Made by a program: the position numbers and the translations under genes. The notes beneath the pieces are model-generated. The model did not search any database. It worked only from the letters and a program-made list of their open reading frames with translations, and was not told the origin of the DNA. Below, in pieces: positions 1 to 5,837 of a stretch of 9,769 bases of DNA (the first letter of the stretch is position 1; every line of letters begins with the position of its first letter). Source of the stretch: an uncultured Clostridia bacterium (lineage in GTDB: Bacteria; Bacillota; Clostridia; Oscillospirales; Oscillospiraceae); assembly GCA_937907975.1 (NCBI GenBank), contig CALEQS010000266.1, positions 1 through 9,769 on the forward strand, read 5' to 3'.

Positions 1-111
1 TTACTCCCACGCTCCCGGGCGCACTTCACATCCGCCTTCACGCAGGACGGCTTTCAGCCGGTGACCGTCCCTCTCTGCGCGCTGTCAGCCGCGACGCTAC
101 TCTTCCCGTTC
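1..111 (-). promoter_or_regulatory. T-box riboswitch leader, Stem I region (3' part cut by window edge)
   Basis: A T-box senses uncharged tRNA and controls an aminoacyl-tRNA synthetase, amino-acid biosynthesis or transporter gene. On the minus strand the RNA shows the usual Stem I landmarks in order: an AGAGTAG element near the 5' end (about 97-105), CAGAGAG leading into an apical stem GGACGG/CCGTCC whose loop contains GGCTGAAAG (the double T-loop type signature), then GAAGTGCGCCCGGGAGC approaching the specifier region. The lower arm CGTCGC can pair with GCGGATG with one bulged G. The specifier codon, the antiterminator (TGG bulge) and the controlled gene lie at or beyond position 1, so the amino acid cannot be assigned here. 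A short reading frame starting at 113 ends after 19 codons and is better explained as part of the RNA. The RNA follows a strong promoter at 131-159. Confidence 0.85.
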
Positions 112-130
112 ATCACGTTTATGCTCCATT

Positions 131-159
131 ATATTACCATTTTGCCCCGAATGTGTCAA
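131..159 (-). promoter_or_regulatory. Promoter for the T-box leader transcript
   Basis: On the minus strand a perfect -35 hexamer TTGACA (154-159) is followed, after exactly 17 bases, by TAATAT (131-136), which is preceded by an extended -10 TGG. An overlapping TATAAT lies 3 bases further downstream. Predicted transcription would start near 124, only about a dozen bases before the conserved T-box Stem I, as expected for these leaders. The pgsA stop codon is about 25 bases upstream and I see no hairpin plus T-run between them, so read-through from pgsA into the leader is possible. Confidence 0.8.
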
Positions 160-182
160 CCGCCACAGACAAAAAGCCAGGT

Positions 183-710
183 TCAAATATTGCTGAGATC
201 CAGCACATCCTTGTTCTTTACAAGATACTCAATGCCGGAGTAGGCAGTGGTGACGAGGATCACCGCGGAGCAGAGGGCATTCACCCACTGGGGCAGGCCC
301 AGCAGCATAATGCAGATGCAGACCATCGTGCTGGCAGTCTTGCCCTTGCCGGACCAGCCGGCGGCAATGACGCGGCCGTTGTTGGCCGCCACAAGCCGCA
401 GAGCGGAGACGATGAACTCCCGGGCGACGACCACGATCACCACCCACGCGGGCATCATATGCCAGTCCACAAAGACCAGCATGGCCGCCGTGACCAGCAA
501 TTTATCGGCAATGGGGTCCATAAACTTGCCGAAATTGGTGATCAGATTATACTTACGGGCAATATAGCCGTCCAGCGTATCGGTGATGCTGGCCAGAATA
601 AATACCGCCAGCGCCACAAGGTTGTTAAATGGAAAATCAAGATAGAGGAGAACCACAAAAACCGGGATCATGATGATCCGCAGCAGGGTCAGCTTATTGG
701 GCAGATTCAC
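183..710 (-). CDS. pgsA: CDP-diacylglycerol--glycerol-3-phosphate 3-phosphatidyltransferase
   Basis: Integral membrane enzyme of 175 residues that transfers phosphatidyl from CDP-diacylglycerol to glycerol-3-phosphate. This makes phosphatidylglycerophosphate, the committed step to phosphatidylglycerol and cardiolipin. The CDP-alcohol phosphotransferase signature is complete: D44-x2-D47-G48-x2-A51-R52-x8-G61-x3-D65-x3-D69, the metal- and substrate-binding residues. Several hydrophobic segments (about 9-25, 29-43, 72-97, 129-156) fit the family fold. Length is typical. The start is GTG at 710, preceded by GAGGAGG about 10 bases upstream, and it overlaps the rimO stop by four bases (GTGA), implying translational coupling. 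It is the last gene of the run. The rimO-pgsA pairing is common in Firmicutes and supports the call over other CDP-alcohol transferases. Confidence 0.95.
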   Translation of the reverse strand: MNLPNKLTLLRIIMIPVFVVLLYLDFPFNNLVALAVFILASITDTLDGYIARKYNLITNFGKFMDPIADKLLVTAAMLVFVDWHMMPAWVVIVVVAREFIVSALRLVAANNGRVIAAGWSGKGKTASTMVCICIMLLGLPQWVNALCSAVILVTTAYSGIEYLVKNKDVLDLSNI

Positions 711-2047
711 AGTTTAACAACCTCCTCAAATTCACCCATCAGGTCGCCGTCCACGATGTCCGTCACAGTGACGCGGACAAAAGTACCCGGTGCAACGTCT
801 CCGGCACAGGTGAAATAGACCCGGCCGTCGATGTCCACTGAGTCGGCGTAGGAGCGGCCGGCGTAGCAGCCCATCTCCTCGTCAAAGCCCTCGCAGAGCG
901 CCTCCAGCGTCTCACCGAGGCGGTTCTCATTCATCTCGTCCATAATCGGGGACTGAAGACCCACTACCAATCCGCCCCGCCGCTGGGCAACTTCGGAATC
1001 CACCTGATCTGGCATCTCCGCTGCCTTGGTGCCTTCCTCAGGGGAATACTGGAACACACCGGCACGCTCGATGCGCTGTTCCTCCAAAAACTCGCACAGC
1101 TCCTCGAACTCCGCCTCGCCCTCGCCGGGCAGACCGCAGATCAAGCTGGTACGCAGCACCAGACCGGGAAGCCGCTCGCGCAGCTTGGCAAACAGATCGA
1201 CGATCTGCTGTTTTGTGCCCCGGCGGCACATCGCTTTCAGAATCTTGTCGTTGCAGTGCTGGATCGGAATGTCCAGGTAATTCAGGATCTTGTCATTCTC
1301 CGCTATCACGTCGATGAGCTCATCGGTGATCATATCCGGATAGAGGTAATGGAGCCGAATCCAGTGGAAGTCCAGCTTACACAGCTCACGCAGCAACTCG
1401 GCCAGCATGGGCTTTTTATAGAGATCCATGCCATAACGGGTGATGTCCTGTGCGATCACGATGAGCTCCTTCACCCCGGCATCGGAGAGCTTCTTTGCCT
1501 CAGAGAGCAGAGACTCCATGCTACGGCTGCGGTAATGGCCGCGCAGATAGGGAATGATACAGAAGGCGCAGTAGTTGTCGCAGCCCTCGGCGATCTTAAG
1601 ATAAGCGCTCCAGGGCACGGTGGACACCAGCCGCTCGCCGTCGTCATAGGTGTGGCTGATGTCGCCGAAGCACTCCGGCGACTCGCCGCCCATGACGGAC
1701 TCAATGGCGGAGACTACCTCATTATAGCTGCCGGTACCCAGCATACCATCCACCTCAGGCAACTCGGTGCGGATGTCCTCCCGATAGCGCTGGGACAGGC
1801 AGCCAGCCACCAAGATCTTCTTCAGCTGTCCGGCATCCTTCAGGCGGGCTAATTCAAGAATATTGTCAATGGCCTCGCTCTTGGCGGAGTCGATAAAGCC
1901 GCAGGTATTCAAAACGCAGACATCCGCGCCCTCCGGGTCGGGGACGATCGTGTGTCCCGCTTCCCGCACCAGCGCGGCCATCTGCTCCGTATTCACCAGA
2001 TTTTTTGCGCAGCCCAGCGAAATAAAGGCTACTCGATAATTGCTCAA
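707..2047 (-). CDS. rimO: Ribosomal protein S12 methylthiotransferase RimO (radical SAM)
   Basis: Iron-sulfur enzyme that adds a methylthio group to the conserved aspartate of ribosomal protein S12. With the TTG start the protein has 446 residues, the family length. The N-terminal methylthiotransferase domain carries cysteines C13 (SLGCAKN), C49 (LNTCGF) and C83 (AGCLSQR) for one 4Fe-4S cluster. The radical SAM domain has C156-x3-C160-x2-C163 (EGCDNYCAFC) for the second. A TRAM domain covers roughly the last 65 residues. SLGCAKNLVNTE favours RimO over the related tRNA enzyme MiaB. I chose TTG at 2047 because GAGGAGG lies 7 bases upstream and conserved sequence begins right after it. An upstream in-frame ATG at 2107 would add 20 unconserved-looking residues inside recX. 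The TTG overlaps the recX stop (TTGA). Confidence 0.95.
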   Translation of the reverse strand: MSNYRVAFISLGCAKNLVNTEQMAALVREAGHTIVPDPEGADVCVLNTCGFIDSAKSEAIDNILELARLKDAGQLKKILVAGCLSQRYREDIRTELPEVDGMLGTGSYNEVVSAIESVMGGESPECFGDISHTYDDGERLVSTVPWSAYLKIAEGCDNYCAFCIIPYLRGHYRSRSMESLLSEAKKLSDAGVKELIVIAQDITRYGMDLYKKPMLAELLRELCKLDFHWIRLHYLYPDMITDELIDVIAENDKILNYLDIPIQHCNDKILKAMCRRGTKQQIVDLFAKLRERLPGLVLRTSLICGLPGEGEAEFEELCEFLEEQRIERAGVFQYSPEEGTKAAEMPDQVDSEVAQRRGGLVVGLQSPIMDEMNENRLGETLEALCEGFDEEMGCYAGRSYADSVDIDGRVYFTCAGDVAPGTFVRVTVTDIVDGDLMGEFEEVVKL

Positions 2048-2676
2048 AGGGATTCCTCCTCGATATTTGCGCCATAGCGGTTCAGTCCCGCCCGGATCTC
2101 CTCCCAACGGAAGCCCCGCCGGATCAGGGCATCTGCGGCACGTTTCAACTGCTTCGGATCATTTTCATGCCCGCGCATTTTTTGATTCAGGAACGCTGTG
2201 ATCCGCTCGTCCGGGTCGCTCCGCTCCTCCATGGCATCCTCCCAGAATTCCCGGGGGATGCCCCGGCGGTACAATTCCTGCCGGATGCGCTGAACGCCGT
2301 AGCCCCGGCCGGAGTAATGGCGCACGACACTGCGGGCATAGCCCGCCTCGTCCAATGCACCGATGTCTGCCAGCCAGTCGGCGGCGGACTCAGCGTCCTC
2401 CGGGGTCTCCCCCTTCTCAGTCAGGCGGCGGATCAGCTCTTTCCGGGACAGGGGCCGCTCCCCCAGCATCCGGGCCCCCCGGGCCTTGGCGGAGCTCAGG
2501 CTGCCCGCTTTTTTCAGCGCAGCGAGTTCTTCTTCTTCCAGCTCCCGGCCGGAGTAGAGGGAGAAGGCCGCGACTTCGTTCTCCGTGACCCTAAGCAGTT
2601 CACGCTCACCCTCAAACCGGATCAGGAACCGGCCCTGAATGTGCTTGGACGGCTCCAGCGCTTCTATTTTCTTCAT
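2044..2676 (-). CDS. recX: Regulatory protein RecX (RecA modulator)
   Basis: RecX binds RecA-DNA filaments in the cytoplasm and limits RecA filament growth, strand exchange and LexA co-protease activity. The 210-residue product is highly charged and helical. It has an N-terminal extension (about 1-60) before the three-helix repeats, which contain typical RecX patterns: RPLSRKELIRRL (about 74-85), LDEAGYARSVV (about 107-117), GYGVQRIRQELYRRGI (about 124-139) and a last repeat with RRGFRWEEI near the C-terminus. Sequence conservation in this family is weak, so position matters. The ATG shares one base with the recA stop (TGATG), with GAGG four bases upstream, so the inhibitor is probably translated by ribosomes finishing recA. 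Its own stop overlaps the rimO start. Confidence 0.9.
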   Translation of the reverse strand: MKKIEALEPSKHIQGRFLIRFEGERELLRVTENEVAAFSLYSGRELEEEELAALKKAGSLSSAKARGARMLGERPLSRKELIRRLTEKGETPEDAESAADWLADIGALDEAGYARSVVRHYSGRGYGVQRIRQELYRRGIPREFWEDAMEERSDPDERITAFLNQKMRGHENDPKQLKRAADALIRRGFRWEEIRAGLNRYGANIEEESL

Positions 2677-3797
2677 CAGTCCTCAGACTCAGCGGTATCC
2701 GCCGCGGCACTCTCCTCCGGTTCCTCGCTCATACGGCCGGAGGCCTTGGCGGCGGCCAGGGACTGGCGGGTCATCAGCTTATAGGCGTTTTTGCGGATCT
2801 CCGCCTCCAGCTTATCCGCCTCCTCAGGATGGGTGCGGAAATACTCTTTGGCGGCATCGCGGCCCTGGCCGAGCCGGATGTCGCCCATGGCGAACCAGGA
2901 GCCGGACTTCTGCAGCAGGTCCAGCTTGACGCCAAGGTCGATAAGCTCACCCAGCTTGGAAATGCCTTCGCCATACATGATGTCAAACTCGGCTTCACGG
3001 AAGGGCGGGGCCACCTTATTCTTGACCACCTTGGCCCGGGTGCGGTTGCCGATCATCTCGCCGCCCACTTTCATGGTCTCTATGCGGCGCACATCAATGC
3101 GGACAGAGGCATAGAACTTCAGCGCCCGGCCGCCGGTCGTGGTCTCGGGGTTGCCATACATGACGCCGATCTTCTCGCGCAGCTGGTTAATGAAGATGAC
3201 GATGCAGTTGGTCTTAGAGATGCAGCCAGCCAGCTTACGCAGGGCCTGACTCATCAGGCGGGCCTGTACGCCCACAAAGCTGTCGCCCATCTCGCCCTCG
3301 ATCTCGGCGCGGGGCACCAATGCGGCCACAGAGTCCACCACGACAACGTCCAGCGCGCCGGAGCGCACCAGCGCCTCGCAGATCTCAAGGCCCTGCTCAC
3401 CGGTGTCCGGCTGAGAGATCAGCATGGAGTCGATGTCCACGCCCAGGGCCCGGGCGTAATAGGGATCCATGGCGTGCTCAGCGTCAATGTAGGCCACCTC
3501 GCCGCCACGCTTCTGGGCCTCAGCCACGATGTGCAGCGCAAGCGTCGTCTTACCAGAGGACTCAGGGCCATAGATCTCAATAATACGTCCTCTCGGAACA
3601 CCGCCGATGCCCAGCGCCAGATCCAGAGACAGGGAGCCGGTGGGGATGGCGTCTACCACCGCCTGTGTGTTCTCACCCAGACGCATGATGGAGCCCTTGC
3701 CGAAGTTGCGCTCGATCTGCGCCACGGCGGTCTCCAGAGCTTTTTTCTTATCGCTGGCCGGCGCAGCCGATTCCAGCGGGGGCTTTTTAGATGCCAT
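2676..3797 (-). CDS. recA: Recombinase RecA
   Basis: DNA-dependent ATPase for homologous recombination. It forms filaments on single-stranded DNA, drives strand exchange and triggers LexA self-cleavage in the SOS response. In the 373-residue protein the Walker A motif GPESSGKT is at 77-84, the catalytic glutamate at E107 (IDAEHAMD), Walker B VVVVD at 151-155, loop L1 around EGEMGDSF (167-174) and loop L2 starting after INQLREKIG with NPETTTGG (216-223). The C-terminal domain is followed by a short acidic tail rich in Glu, Asp and Ala (about 358-373), typical of RecA autoregulation. The N-terminus is about ten residues longer than in E. coli. The start is ATG with GGAAAGGA about 9 bases upstream. 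It directly follows prmC after 94 bases and overlaps recX by one base. No intein or frameshift is seen. Confidence 0.99.
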   Translation of the reverse strand: MASKKPPLESAAPASDKKKALETAVAQIERNFGKGSIMRLGENTQAVVDAIPTGSLSLDLALGIGGVPRGRIIEIYGPESSGKTTLALHIVAEAQKRGGEVAYIDAEHAMDPYYARALGVDIDSMLISQPDTGEQGLEICEALVRSGALDVVVVDSVAALVPRAEIEGEMGDSFVGVQARLMSQALRKLAGCISKTNCIVIFINQLREKIGVMYGNPETTTGGRALKFYASVRIDVRRIETMKVGGEMIGNRTRAKVVKNKVAPPFREAEFDIMYGEGISKLGELIDLGVKLDLLQKSGSWFAMGDIRLGQGRDAAKEYFRTHPEEADKLEAEIRKNAYKLMTRQSLAAAKASGRMSEEPEESAAADTAESED

Positions 3798-3813
3798 ATC
3801 GTTTCATCCTTTC

Positions 3814-3837
3814 CACAGCCGTTTTGGGAAGGCTGTG
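3814..3837 (-). other. Stem-loop in the recA leader next to the ribosome binding site
   Basis: On the minus strand CACAGCC (3831-3837), a 10-base loop, and GGCTGTG (3814-3820) make a perfect 7-bp hairpin. Its 3' arm ends immediately at the recA Shine-Dalgarno sequence (GGAAAGGA, 3807-3814). No T-run follows, so it is not an intrinsic terminator. It could tune recA translation, block upstream ribosomes or stabilise a processed recA mRNA. In the same 94-base gap a possible -10 TATAAC (3854-3859) is visible, but no convincing -35 accompanies it. Function is inferred only. Confidence 0.45.
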
Positions 3838-3891
3838 ATCTTCATATGATGCTGTTATACTAACAAAAGTGCAGTCCCATTGAACGGACTT

Positions 3892-4752
3892 TTAATCGAA
3901 CCGGCCCTCAACAGCGCGCCAGATCTGCTGGGTATCCAGTTTGGTGTCGATGTCGTGGTATCCGGCCAGCGCCATCATCTGCTCCACCGCATCCGCCTGA
4001 TCGTAGCCGACTTCGAAGATCATGGCTCCGCCGGGGCGCAAGGCATCCTTCCACTGGGAGGTGATGCTGCGATAGAAGTCCAGCCCGTCCTCGCCGCCGT
4101 CCAGCGCCATAATAGGTTCAAAGTCCCGGACGGAGTGGTCAAGGCCCGGGATCTCCCCAGAGCGGATATAGGGCGGATTGCAGACGATCACATCAAAAAG
4201 CCCCAGCATGGACGGCGGGGCCTGCATGGCGTCCGCCTGAAGGCACATGACCCGGCTGGTCAGCCCATTGCGCCGGGCATTGGCTCGGGCCACATGGAGG
4301 GCATCCTCGCTGAGATCTGCCAGCACCACCCGGGCAGAGGTGACGTGTTTGGCAACCGCAAGGCCGATGCAGCCGCTGCCGGTGCACAGATCCAGCACCC
4401 GGCAGCCGTCACCGGCCAGCGTGGCCATCTCAATGGCACGGGTGGCGATAAGCTCCGTGTCAGCGCGGGGAATGAGCACTGAGCGGTTCACATCCAGGTC
4501 AAGATCATAGAAGGACCACTCGCCGATAATATAGGCTGCAGGCTCCCCCTCAATGCGCCGCTGAAGCAGCTCCACAAAGCGCTGCTCCACATCCCCGCCC
4601 ACATAGAGGCGCAGATCCCGCAGCAGGGTCTGGCGGTCCTTTCCGGCTGCGTAGGCCAGTAGTTCTCTGGATTCCAGTTCTGCCGCCTCCACGCCGATAT
4701 GGCGCAGGATGTGTCGTCCGTCCAACAAAAGGTCGTTATATGTCTTTGGCAT
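3892..4752 (-). CDS. prmC: Peptide chain release factor N5-glutamine methyltransferase PrmC
   Basis: SAM-dependent enzyme (HemK family) that methylates the glutamine of the GGQ motif in release factors RF1 and RF2, raising termination efficiency. With the ATG start it has 286 residues, the usual size. A helical N-terminal release-factor-binding domain ends near PAAYIIGEWSF (71-81), followed by the conserved IPRADTE (94-100). The Rossmann methyltransferase domain has SAM motif I DLCTGSGCIGLA (121-132), and the substrate glutamine-binding motif NPPY lies at 192-195. A GTG at 4767 would add five residues. Neither start has a strong ribosome site, and I prefer the ATG because MPKTYNDLL resembles family N-termini. 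It lies downstream of the DUF1385 gene, a frequent Clostridia neighbour. The release factor gene prfA that often follows is absent here, with recA in its place. Confidence 0.95.
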   Translation of the reverse strand: MPKTYNDLLLDGRHILRHIGVEAAELESRELLAYAAGKDRQTLLRDLRLYVGGDVEQRFVELLQRRIEGEPAAYIIGEWSFYDLDLDVNRSVLIPRADTELIATRAIEMATLAGDGCRVLDLCTGSGCIGLAVAKHVTSARVVLADLSEDALHVARANARRNGLTSRVMCLQADAMQAPPSMLGLFDVIVCNPPYIRSGEIPGLDHSVRDFEPIMALDGGEDGLDFYRSITSQWKDALRPGGAMIFEVGYDQADAVEQMMALAGYHDIDTKLDTQQIWRAVEGRFD

Positions 4753-4799
4753 GGTTTTGATGCCCACTTCTTTCTCTCTGAATCTCTCGAAACCCGGTT

Positions 4800-5780
4800 T
4801 TACCAGGTGTCCTTGCCCTTCTCCTCAGGAATGACCTGCTTCAGGGACTCAATGCCCACCTCGATCATGGAGTCGTCCGGCTCAAAGGTGGTGAAATTCT
4901 GCATCCACAGGCCGGGAGCCGTGATGATCTTTGTCACCGCGTTGTCATGGCGGCCCACATAGTGGTTGATCTCATAGGCGATGCCCACCACCACCGGGAT
5001 CAGCAGCAGCTGAAGCAGAATGCGCACCAGCGTATTGGGCGGGGTGAAAATGGAAAAGAGTACAGAATAGCACAGGATGGCCAGAATAATGACCACAAAC
5101 AGGAAGCTGGTGCCGCAGCGTGGGTGATGACGCGGCATTTTGCGCACATTCTCCACGGTCAGCTCCAGACCGCGTTCATAGCAGAAGATGGTCTTATGCT
5201 CCGCGCCGTGGTAGGAAAACACCCGGCGGATGTCCTTCATCTTTGAGATCAGAATCAGATAGGCCAGGAAGATGGCGATGCGGATCAGACCCTCCACCAC
5301 ATTCTGGCCCAGTACATTCATAGGGATCGCCAGTTTAAGGAGACTGGTGACCACAGTGGGCAGGAGGAAAAAAAGGCCGACAGAAAATGCGACCGCCACA
5401 ATGGTGGCAAAGGCCACGATCAGCTTGTCCATGGTCTTGCTGGGCACATGGGCTTCCAGCCACTGCTCAAATCTGGAGGGCTCGCTGTTCTCCTCCTCAT
5501 CCGGATAGAAGTCGGCGGAATACATGAGCGCCTTAACACCCTCCACCATCGTGCCCAAGAAGGCAAACGCTCCCCGGATAAACGGGATGCCGAGAATGGG
5601 GTAATGATCCTTCGTGAGCTTCAGCTCCTCAGTCTTGACCACCAGTTCGCCGTTCTGATCCCGGACGACGATCGACTGCTTATCCGGCCCGCGCATATAG
5701 ATGCCCTCGATCAGCGCCTGACCACCGATCGAGGTGCGAAAACCGCCGGAGGATTGATTATTCTGCTTTTGTTCAGACAT
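4800..5780 (-). CDS. yqhQ: DUF1385 membrane protein (YqhQ family)
   Basis: Conserved 326-residue membrane protein of the DUF1385/YqhQ family, function not established. Family hallmarks are clear: GGQALIEGIYMRGP near the N-terminus (19-32), YHGAEHKTI (190-198), a HPRCGTSFL block (219-227), and a C-terminal APGLWMQNFTT-x-EPDD (288-303). The histidines, cysteine and acidic residues in these blocks suggest a metal or catalytic site, but that is inference. Hydrophobic segments lie at about 121-149, 161-179, 226-246 and 250-270. The N-terminal part and a Glu-rich stretch (about 94-101) are soluble. The start is ATG with AAGGAAG about six bases upstream. It is the first gene of the run leading to prmC and recA, 32-47 bases before prmC depending on the start used there, and sits behind its own promoter. 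Confidence 0.9.
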   Translation of the reverse strand: MSEQKQNNQSSGGFRTSIGGQALIEGIYMRGPDKQSIVVRDQNGELVVKTEELKLTKDHYPILGIPFIRGAFAFLGTMVEGVKALMYSADFYPDEEENSEPSRFEQWLEAHVPSKTMDKLIVAFATIVAVAFSVGLFFLLPTVVTSLLKLAIPMNVLGQNVVEGLIRIAIFLAYLILISKMKDIRRVFSYHGAEHKTIFCYERGLELTVENVRKMPRHHPRCGTSFLFVVIILAILCYSVLFSIFTPPNTLVRILLQLLLIPVVVGIAYEINHYVGRHDNAVTKIITAPGLWMQNFTTFEPDDSMIEVGIESLKQVIPEEKGKDTW

Positions 5781-5801
5781 AGCTTACTTCCTTACTAAGA
5801 T

Positions 5802-5830
5802 AGTTTATCAAACGTTCGTTCTACTTTCAA
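5802..5830 (-). promoter_or_regulatory. Promoter of the yqhQ-prmC-recA-recX-rimO-pgsA run
   Basis: On the minus strand TTGAAA (5825-5830, five of six consensus bases) is separated by exactly 17 bases from TAAACT (5802-5807, four of six). A start point near 5795 would leave a leader of about 15-20 bases containing the AAGGAAG ribosome site of yqhQ. It lies in the 57-base gap after the histidine kinase stop, where no terminator hairpin is seen, so the upstream signalling genes could also read through. The spacer contains a LexA-like operator. Confidence 0.6.
5809..5822 (-). promoter_or_regulatory. Candidate LexA/DinR (SOS) box inside the yqhQ promoter
   Basis: The minus-strand 14-mer AGAACGAACGTTTG fits the Gram-positive SOS operator CGAAC-N4-GTTCG in one half-site (GAAC) and nearly in the other (GTTT for GTTC), with the correct 4-base spacing. 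It occupies the spacer between the -35 and -10 elements, the classic position for repression by LexA. Because recA lies two genes downstream on the same strand, the site makes biological sense. The match is imperfect and lexA itself is not in the window, so this is a candidate only. Confidence 0.45.
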
Positions 5831-5837
5831 GAGGAAA

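Noticed and set aside
55..113. Possible 19-codon leader peptide on the minus strand starting at the ATG at 113
   Set aside because: The stretch is explained by the T-box Stem I structure, has no proper ribosome site, and does not contain a run of one amino acid as an attenuator peptide would.
153..818. Plus-strand frame of 221 codons opposite pgsA and the rimO end
   Set aside because: It is antisense to pgsA, which has an intact active-site signature. The product is His/Gln/Asp-rich without a domain.
2045..2107. ATG at 2107 as the rimO start
   Set aside because: It would add 20 residues lying inside recX with no family resemblance. The TTG at 2047 has an excellent ribosome site and gives the usual RimO N-terminus.
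2829..3863. Long plus-strand open frame opposite recA (344 codons)
   Set aside because: It is antisense to a complete recA, gives a His/Gly/Ala-rich product with no recognisable domain, and has no ribosome site. Such frames are common opposite GC-rich genes.
3873..3890. Inverted repeat AGTCC/GGACT after the prmC stop, considered as a terminator
   Set aside because: Only 5 bp with an 8-base loop and four bases before a short T-run. Too weak, and terminating here would separate recA from its likely promoter.
3881..3892. GAACGGACTTTT before recA, considered as a LexA box
   Set aside because: Only one half-site matches and the second half is TTTT in place of GTTC. Much poorer than the candidate before yqhQ.
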